From Macrotrachela quadricornifera (lineage: Eukaryota; Rotifera; Eurotatoria; Philodinida; Philodinidae): a stretch of DNA of 64,000 bases. The position numbers were made by a program, and so were the translations under genes. The notes below the pieces were generated by a model. That model searched no databases. It saw nothing but the letters and a program-made list of their open reading frames with translations, and was not told where the DNA came from. The stretch's first letter is position 1, and every line of letters begins with the position of its first letter. Shown here in pieces: positions 57,064 through 64,000 of the stretch. The stretch spans positions 210,155 to 274,154 of the forward strand of contig JAJEKB010020322.1 in assembly GCA_022393335.1 (NCBI GenBank), in the 5' to 3' direction.

Positions 57064-58816
57064 CCCATGTAAAAAAAATCACGAAAAACCGATTAAAATC
57101 GGTTTTTTGAGAAAAAACCATTACAAACCGATTAAGTATGCTAGTTTTCATTTAATTTAAGCCCCTTCCACTTCAGAAATGGTTTTCCACTTAGAATGGT
57201 CCTTTTGAGCTGAAACTTTGAGTGATGAGTGGTCTTGATGAGATATGCGCCTGGTAAAAATTTTAGCTCGATTGGTCGTACTATACCAGATTTGCAGCTG
57301 ATTCATAGGTCATTTTTGGCCTTCAGGAAAATCAACATCACTCCATCACAGTGCAGGGCTTGGGCTGGTCTCAAACTAAAACCAATGTCAGTACGCAACT
57401 TTTCATCAGACAGAATTTTTAAATTGTGTGCTATTGATTTTTTATAGATGTTTTCGTGGACATCTCTTAAAATAAGCATAAAAAACAGTGATCTGATGTC
57501 AGTCAATTCCACTTTTCTCAGTCCAAGATTCGATTTAAAAAAAACGTGACCGATGGAAAGTTTCCTCTCGTTGAGACCTTTAGAACAAAAAAAAACTATT
57601 GGTTATAGCTCGAGAAATGGAGGAATGATTTCAGTTTATCTTTTTGAAAACGATGTTTTTGAGGAAAACGCTAATGAAGTTTTAGAGATGGATTTTTGGA
57701 ATAAAGTTCAGAAAACAACATGTTAACATGGGATACTTTTAATATACTTCAATGGACTTTTTTAAAGCGCGTAACAAACGAATAAGATAACGCCATCTAT
57801 CATACTTACTTAGGGCAGTCCAAAACTAGTGGCAATGGCGCTTTTTTGCTTACAGAAAGCTCGAAAAAATTTTCTTTTTTTATAAAAAGATAGAGCGTCT
57901 TCTGTTCTATATTTCTATGCTATGAAGATCAGTACTCATCTAATATCATAGTAATAGAATTTTGATAAAAACAATTTTTGTTGACATCTAGTTGGTTATT
58001 TTAGATCGTAATGGATAAAGTATTTTGTATCCTATTTATCATCGTTTAACAAGTTGTGTTAAAAGCCCAAAACATATCACAATATGCAGCGTGAAAAGCT
58101 CTAAAACTTATAAAGAATTACTTATTTTTTAGTTGCACTCTTTTGTTTTCAAAATAAACAAAACTCTGAGCAACTAAATTCCAACGTTGGAAAAGCAAGA
58201 TCTTTCTTTGATAAAAGTCGTATTAATTTTTTCTCATATCATCTTCTTATTACTTGATATGTTGATTAGAAAAACAAAACACACTACAAGATGCAGCATT
58301 ACAAGCTCGACAACTTACAAAGAACAACAATGAAAAGATGACATGGGCAAAAATGAATATAGCTATCAGTAAAAGAAAAGTCCTATTTTAGCAACGTCGA
58401 AATTTGGTCGCTTAGAGTTTTTCCCATTGTAAAGACGAAACAATGCAACTATAAAATAAGTAGTTCTTCATAAATTGTAGAGCTTTTCACACTACATCTT
58501 GCGGTATATTGTGTCCATGTGTTCAACTGCGGTCACAATGCGATTGCAATTACGCCGCAGTTTGACCACAGTTAGACACATGGGAATAATCGACTCAAAC
58601 TAATTAACAGGAGATAACCGATTAAAATCGATGAATGAAAACTGATAGATTGAAAGATTATCCACGTAAAAAAATGGAAAGAAAATCAAATTTTAATCGA
58701 TTATTTTTTTGATTTTAAATCGATTAAAATGGCACTATTTTCATCAGATTTTGATCTGATTATAATCATAAATAATCGATTAAAATTTGATTTTTTGCTC
58801 CTCTTTTTTACATGGG
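57064..58816. mobile_element. inverted-repeat element with CCCATGTAAAAA ends
   Basis: CCCATGTAAAAAAAATC at 57064 and TTTTTTACATGGG ending at 58816 form the ends. CGATTAAAATCG words fill 57075-57135 and 58615-58800. The interior has an unrelated stretch (57150-57560) and a nested set of hairpins at 57820-58580 that carry the GATGCAGC..AAGCTC motif. No transposase frame was recognised. Confidence 0.55.
57820..58580. repeat. nested hairpins with ATGCAGCGTGAAAAGCTC motif
   Basis: CAATATGCAGCGTGAAAAGC (58081), CAAGATGCAGCATTACAAGC (58290) and the inverted GAGCTTTTCACACTACATCT (58482) belong to the family found inside 33433-34423. At 58516-58578 CCATGTGTTCAACTGCGGTC pairs with GACCACAGTTAGACACATGG around a CG-rich core. 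Confidence 0.55.
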
Positions 58817-60609
58817 TATTTGCGTCATGAATACTTTGCATCGATAATTAACAATAAAGTCAGGAATGGACAGGTTTTCCACTTGTATCCGGAAATATAC
58901 GATGGATAGTTCAACAAATTCTTATTAATAGTATTTGTCGGATGAATTGAGCAATTATTCATTTTTGATGTTGTCTATCGGGATCTGCGATTCTTTATTA
59001 TCTGATCATACTTTATTATTATAATATGACCTCTATAGCTATGTAATGGTTTCTACTTTTCTCAATAATGAGAACACTCCAACATTTTCGTTTGTCATCC
59101 TCGGAATCATTTGTTGCTAGGTCAAAGTTCTACGAAAAAGATGTATCTACTTCTTCAGATGATCAAGTTCAATGAATTAACACTAAAACATTGATGATAC
59201 TCTGATAACTATGGGAAATACATGTGAGTAGAATATCAAGCCGAAATATTATCATGTAACTTTTTAGTACACGGTAAACTACTAAGGAATATGAATGTAA
59301 CAGTTATAACTTAAGAAAATCCATTAACGAAGAAGATTAATTAGTTAATATAGTGAGAAGTATCATATTTACTGTTACTTAGACTTTCAATTACCAAAGT
59401 AACAGTAAGTGTTTTTATGATTGAAAAATTTCCCATATCGCAGTAATAAATGCTTAGCATAGTCATCGGTTATTTATTATTGTGTCATAGTCTTCATCAC
59501 TTATCACTGCTTAGATAAGTATTTGGTGGTATCGATTACCACATAACAATAAGTAGTAAGTAGCACTTACCAGTAATTAATAAGCATTTAGTATTTAATC
59601 AGATGGCTAAGGAGACATATTTCCGCTGGCAACAAATTATCTTATCGGGTAACGAAAACTATGCTGATTTGATTTGCTGCTCTAGGAAAGCTTATCTTAC
59701 GAAAATAACCATGTGTTTGTAGATTGATCACATGATTTCGGGATCGAGGAATCAGAATCCATTTATGGTTTCTCGAAATTTTTAGTATTGTTATTTTCAG
59801 AAAACACTCTTTCCACAGTGAAATTCTCAAAACTACACATTTTAAACAGTTATTAATAAAGGAGAAGAATGAATAAGAAGACAGAATGAATCACTCTCGG
59901 GATTTTCAAAACGAATATATATTTTGATGTAAAATGAGGCGATGAATCATTCAAATACCATATTGAAACTATATAAGAAGCAATTCGATGACTTTTGATG
60001 CAGATGACTATCCTATACGCGTACTGCAGCCAGATGGCCGTACTCAAACAATGACTTTATCGAAGTATTTGTTTACCTTTCTATAAATAATCTCATTTGA
60101 AAGAGTAGCAAATTCTGCATAAATCCTCATATGAACCTTTCAAAAATAGTAAACATAGCTGAATCTATGGTGAAGTACTACTGTTTTAATTAAAGGTTTA
60201 GGTAGCTACAAAGATGCACGCTTCTCAACAGTTTTCGAAAGGATTTTACGATGGACCTTCCTTTTAAAGATTGGATGGAATCTTTGACGAACCACATGTT
60301 GGCACAATTTTCGTGTGGATACCATAAATATACAGATGATAAATCTCTACTTATTAGTTTAGATGAATACCAAAGAACCGCATAACTAGTTCTTGTTTTT
60401 GATAGTATAAATATCATGTATACCTCTGATACGGCGGCACATGTAGATAAAACTATTTATTAGCGACGTGACGGATTACGAGTATATACAAGAGAAACTA
60501 CTCTTATAACTGAATGAAGAGTATGAGAAGAATTTGAAAACGTACAAATCCTTCTTTGGGATCTTGAAATAATGATAAGAGAGTCATTTTTGTTTTGGAA
60601 CTTGATGGA
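58817..60609. other. AT-rich spacer, nothing recognised
   Basis: Short ORFs only (59642-59830, 59853-60047, 60190-60417 on minus), none with a motif. The missing 5' exons of FG-GAP gene 2 were looked for here and not seen. Confidence 0.4.
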
Positions 60610-60821
60610 ACTCCTACTCTCTAAAAAAAAATCGTGTCATACTGAACCTTTTAGGGTTCTAGATCTAGGTACCATTTTAAAATCCTTTGAAGGTTCTAGC
60701 ATAAAATGGTTTTAGCTCCAATCTTTTATTTGTTCTTCTAGAAATGGTTCTAGCCTGGCAAAAAAGTGTACTCAACCCGTCTAATCTAATACTTTTAGTT
60801 AATTCTATATAGGCGTAAGCA

Positions 60822-61142
60822 GACGACATGATATCCCCATTTGTTTTCTTTCTATTATCAATTAATAACCCAACCGTATTCGAGCCAAATTATCACCCAC
60901 ATCGCTAAATTACTAAATCTAAAATATTCACTGTTAATGGAAATCTTATACGAAATGATTTAGTCCCCAAAGTTGTGTTTCATTGCTCTTAAAGGACTGA
61001 ATAATTTCGTATAAGACACTTATCAACAGTTAATATTTTAAATTTAGTAATTTAGCGATGAATGCGATAATTCGGCCCGAATACGGTTAGGTTATCAGCT
61101 GATAATAGAAAGAAAGCACATTGGGGTATCTTGTCGACTGCT
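60822..61142. mobile_element. 320-bp foldback MITE nested in the 2.8-kb element
   Basis: The arms 60822-60970 and 60993-61142 are reverse complements with ~15% mismatch by eye. TTTCTTTCTATTATCA, ACCGTATTCG and ATCGCTAAATTACTAAAT are shared. The ends are GCAGACGACATGATATCCCC and, reversed, GCAGTCGACAAGATACCCCA. Confidence 0.7.
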
Positions 61143-61149
61143 CACACTT

Positions 61150-62670
61150 CATATCTAACCTAATACTTCTATACTTATACCCCTAAATCTATCCATAATC
61201 CCTTACTTCTATACTTATTCTCCTAAATCTTTTCTTAACTCCTTATTTTTACACCTATTCTCTTACTTCTATGTTTATCCCTTTAAATCTATCCCTAGCC
61301 TCTGACTTCTATACCTATCCCCTTACCTCTATGCTTATCCCCCTAAATCTGTTCTTAACTCCTCATGTCTATAATTACTTCTCTCAATCTATCATTAACT
61401 CCTTATTTTTGTTCTTAACCCCCTAAATTTATACTTAGCCCTTCTATAAATAATCCTTAATTCCGCTTTCAAAATGCTATGCCTGTGCGTAAGTTCTTAT
61501 TTATCTATTCAAACACTTATTTCTGTATCTAAACTTTTATATTTACAGGATGACCACAAAGTTATCGTGCAGCCTTTGATTACGAATAACTTTGGATAGG
61601 AATCATTTAAAAGTCTACACCTTTCACCATTGAAAAGAGGAGACAAAGGCGCATTAAATTATATGTTACACAATTTTTACCAAGTTTTATGAAACTTTTT
61701 TCTACTAAGATTTTGAACTAGTCAATGTATTGCGTGTAATTATCAAAGTGAATTTTACAAAATTCATTTAAGTTTCTGAATAAACTGTTTCCATTATTTT
61801 CTGAGTGACTAAAGCTAAAGATGCGGGCTATGAGTAGTTTTCTTGATCATTCATTAGTGATTCCAATGAATTTCTAAAAGTTAAATATTCACTTTGGCGA
61901 TTGCACATAGTACATGGATTTTCAAGTCCCTGAATGAAAAACTTATTAGAACAGTTTGTAATATACGATTTGATAGACCTTCTTCATCTCTTTTCAAAAG
62001 TGAAAATTGCAGATCTATATCCCGTTTCTTTCGAAAGTTATGGACATTCAAAGATGACTCGGTAACTTTTGGATTATTCGGTATGCTTAACTCGTTAATC
62101 CTACCCTGAATGCCTTATATCTATGCTTAAGCTTTTATGTCTATCTTTAGCAACTTAACACTATATCTAACCTCCTATCTGTATAAAAATACAAGTTTAG
62201 ATATAGAAATAAAAGGTCACAAATGGTATTAAAAGATTAAGAATAAAAATAAGGGATGACAGAGACAAATAAAGGGTTATATTTTGAAACAGGTGGTTTA
62301 GAGCAGAATGATGGAACTAAGCATAGAGGTAATGGATTAAGGATGGATTTAATTGGTTCGATATAGGAAGAAGGGCTAAGCATATAAGGTTAACTCTTAT
62401 TCATCTATCTAACCATTTAATTCTATGTCTGATCTTCTAATTTCGTTTGCTTACCAACTTATTCTATATTTACCCTCGTACTCCTCTCTAAACGTCTTTT
62501 ATATCTAATCCTTTATATCTAATATAACCTGCGTTGCTATATTTGATATATTGCATCTGTCAGTAACTTGGGATGTTTGGGACTGACATCTTATTTATAT
62601 ACTTAGCTCGTTTTGTTATTTATCTAATTCTTCATTTCTATGTTAATCCTTATGTCTATATGAAATACTA
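61150..62670. repeat. degenerate minisatellite (CCCCTAAATCTAT / CTTACTTCTATACTTAT)
   Basis: From 61150 to ~61550, units of about 24-50 bp alternate CTTAYTTCTATACTTATYCC and CCTAAATCTATCCTTAACTCC. After a non-repetitive stretch (61550-62090) the array resumes, in forward orientation at ~62090-62190 and 62400-62650 and in reverse at 62195-62390 (AAGGATGGATTTAATTGG, AATAAAAGG). The pattern is strand-asymmetric (C/T-rich). Confidence 0.55.
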
Positions 62671-63414
62671 TGAATCTCTATCTGTCAACAATAAATTAAA
62701 GAGAGACACTGCGAATCTTTCTGTTGAGAAGTCTTGAGGAGTTTTCATATGAAACCTATGATATCAATACAATTTTAGTGTGACTTCGTGCCATTGTGCC
62801 ATAATCAAAGCCTATAGTAAAGCTCTCTAAGTTCTGCATACTTAGCGCAACATACAATTTAATTCGAAATTCAGTATTTGAAAAAGATCGGCATGGGTAT
62901 TGAAGAAATCAGGGCTCCAATAGCAAATTATATCAGATATTACGAATAAATGAGCCAATCAAAAAGGTTCAAGTAACTTGCTCTAGAACCATTTTTGTGG
63001 AGGAAGTTCTTCATACGAAAAGTGTGGTGCGAGATAGAACCATTCTAAATTTCTAGAACCAATTTTTATCTGTTAGGATTCTTTACAAAAATAAATGGTG
63101 CGGGACAAAACTCTTTTAAATCTCTAGAACCATTTGTTTATCTGTTATGGTTTTTTAGGGAAAAAAATGGTGCGAGATAGAACTCTTTTGAATCTTTGGA
63201 ACCATTTTGTACTTTTTCTGGTTTTTTACGAAAAAAAATGGTGCAGGATGAAACTCTTCTGAATCTCTAGAACCATATTTCATATATTATGATTCTTAAA
63301 ATTATCTAAAACCTTTCGATGGTTTATTATTAAACGAACGAAATCTAAAATGGTTCATAATCTTGTCTAAAACCCTTAATAGTTTTGTATGGCACGCTTT
63401 TTTTTAGAGAGTAG

Positions 63415-63957
63415 GAAGCCCGTTTTTATGAGGGAAATTTTTAAAGTCGAATCTTTCTGAAAAATTTGCCATAGATGTGACTTGGACCTAAGAGTCCACC
63501 CTAAAAAATCTAGATTTTTTCTTCATATGATTCGACCAATATTCACTAATTACTGATTATTTGATTGACTAATTCATTTTAATTAAGTAATACCTGAAAG
63601 TGCTAACATTTTTACATATACCTATGCTAAAGGAATTTATCTAGAAGAAACATTCTCGTAAAAAAACTTAAAGTCAAACGAAGACGGTAAATGTTCTATT
63701 CTGCCTGATTTTGCCGATATGGTCTCACATAAGAGGAAACTCCATTATAAAGCTACTTCGACAGTGATTGAGAAACCTGAATCTTCACCATATACATAAA
63801 AAATATCGATAGAAACACTGTTAGTTCATCTTAGATTCAGTTTATGCTTTCCATTTCTGGATGATTTACATAAGAATTTGTACGGGATTTGCTGTTCTTT
63901 CAAATAAGATTATTTATAGATCGTCGAAGAGATGTTTTGATAAAAGTTATTGTTACT
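63415..63957. other. spacer, nothing recognised
   Basis: AT-rich with no gene or repeat recognised. Confidence 0.4.
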
Positions 63958-64000
63958 TAGGGTTAACCAAAAGTCCTGATCTCAACTTTTAAAATATTCT
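63958..64000 (+). mobile_element. possible left end of a 33433-type element, cut by window end
   Basis: TTAGGGTTAACCAAAAGTCC then TGATCTCAAC resembles TAGGGTGATCCAAAAGTCTT then GGATCCTC at 33433. The remainder lies outside the window. Confidence 0.4.

Larger units (their letters stand above)
60610..63414. mobile_element. 2.8-kb inverted-repeat element with TCCTACTCTCTAAAAAAAA ends
   Basis: The left end TCCTACTCTCTAAAAAAAAA (60610) matches the reverse of TTTTTTTTAGAGAGTAGGA (63414), and both continue to CGTG(T/C)CATAC. Next to each end lie words built on GGTTCTAGAACC, AAAATGGTT and GAACCATT (60640-60770, 62980-63390). The interior holds a foldback (60822-61142) and a CT-rich minisatellite. 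No transposase ORF was found. Identity of the superfamily is unknown. Confidence 0.6.

Noticed and set aside
1..64000. tRNA or rRNA genes
   Set aside because: I looked for the GGTTCGAATCC-type B box and rRNA cores by eye and saw none; a covariance-model scan would settle it.

Overview
This looks like a piece of a bdelloid rotifer genome, Rotaria-like. It is AT-rich, roughly 30% GC by eye. The genes have short introns of about 50-60 nt alongside a few multi-kb ones. The gene content is typical of bdelloids: giant FG-GAP/VCBS propeller proteins, NHL and kelch propellers, an arginine ADP-ribosyltransferase (ART) with a TPR-like tail, and a bacterial-style sulfotransferase. Between the genes lies a dense litter of small, mostly non-autonomous DNA transposons and an env-bearing retroelement relic. 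The species call is inference from gene families, not from a marker gene.

Layout. 0.3-2.3 kb: decayed FLYWCH/MULE transposon with a hAT-type MITE nested in it. 2.5-6.5 kb: inverted-repeat elements, a mariner deletion derivative and a foldback. 6.7-14.3 kb (+): FG-GAP gene 1, with a cytoplasmic tail, a membrane anchor, a 3-kb intron and then one exon of 28 FG-GAP units. 15.4-16.8 kb: inverted-repeat element full of AATCGCGATT words. 17.2-22.3 kb: retroelement relic on the minus strand (gag zinc knuckle, aspartic protease, env; no pol) between inverted minisatellites. 22.4-23.4 kb: Tc1/mariner-like element with ~200-bp TIRs. 24.4-26.5 kb (-): kelch gene and an adjacent Cys-rich secreted protein. 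27-34.4 kb: satellites, a piggyBac-type MITE and a 1-kb inverted repeat. 34.7-35.9 kb (-): intact NHL gene. 36.5-37.2 kb: near-perfect palindrome. 39.7-40.5 kb: pogo-like element. 41.2-46.4 kb (+): decayed ART-TPR gene followed by a decayed membrane-anchored NHL gene, possibly one transcription unit. 47.5-48.4 kb: Helitron ends. 49.6-50.8 kb (+): decayed sulfotransferase. 52.3-56.2 kb (-): FG-GAP gene 2, interrupted by a 10-N assembly gap. 56.6-63.4 kb: further word-rich inverted-repeat elements.

How the genes relate. The common theme is beta-propeller proteins, at least two of them membrane-anchored (FG-GAP x2, NHL x2, kelch x1). Both FG-GAP genes keep the same plan of diverged and homogenised units, and gene 1 totals 28, which would fit four seven-bladed propellers. 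Only FG-GAP 1, FG-GAP 2 (gap aside), NHL 1 and the small Cys-rich gene look intact. NHL 2, kelch, ART, sulfotransferase and the MULE transposase all carry premature stops, and nearly all of these can be explained by single C>T or G>A transitions.
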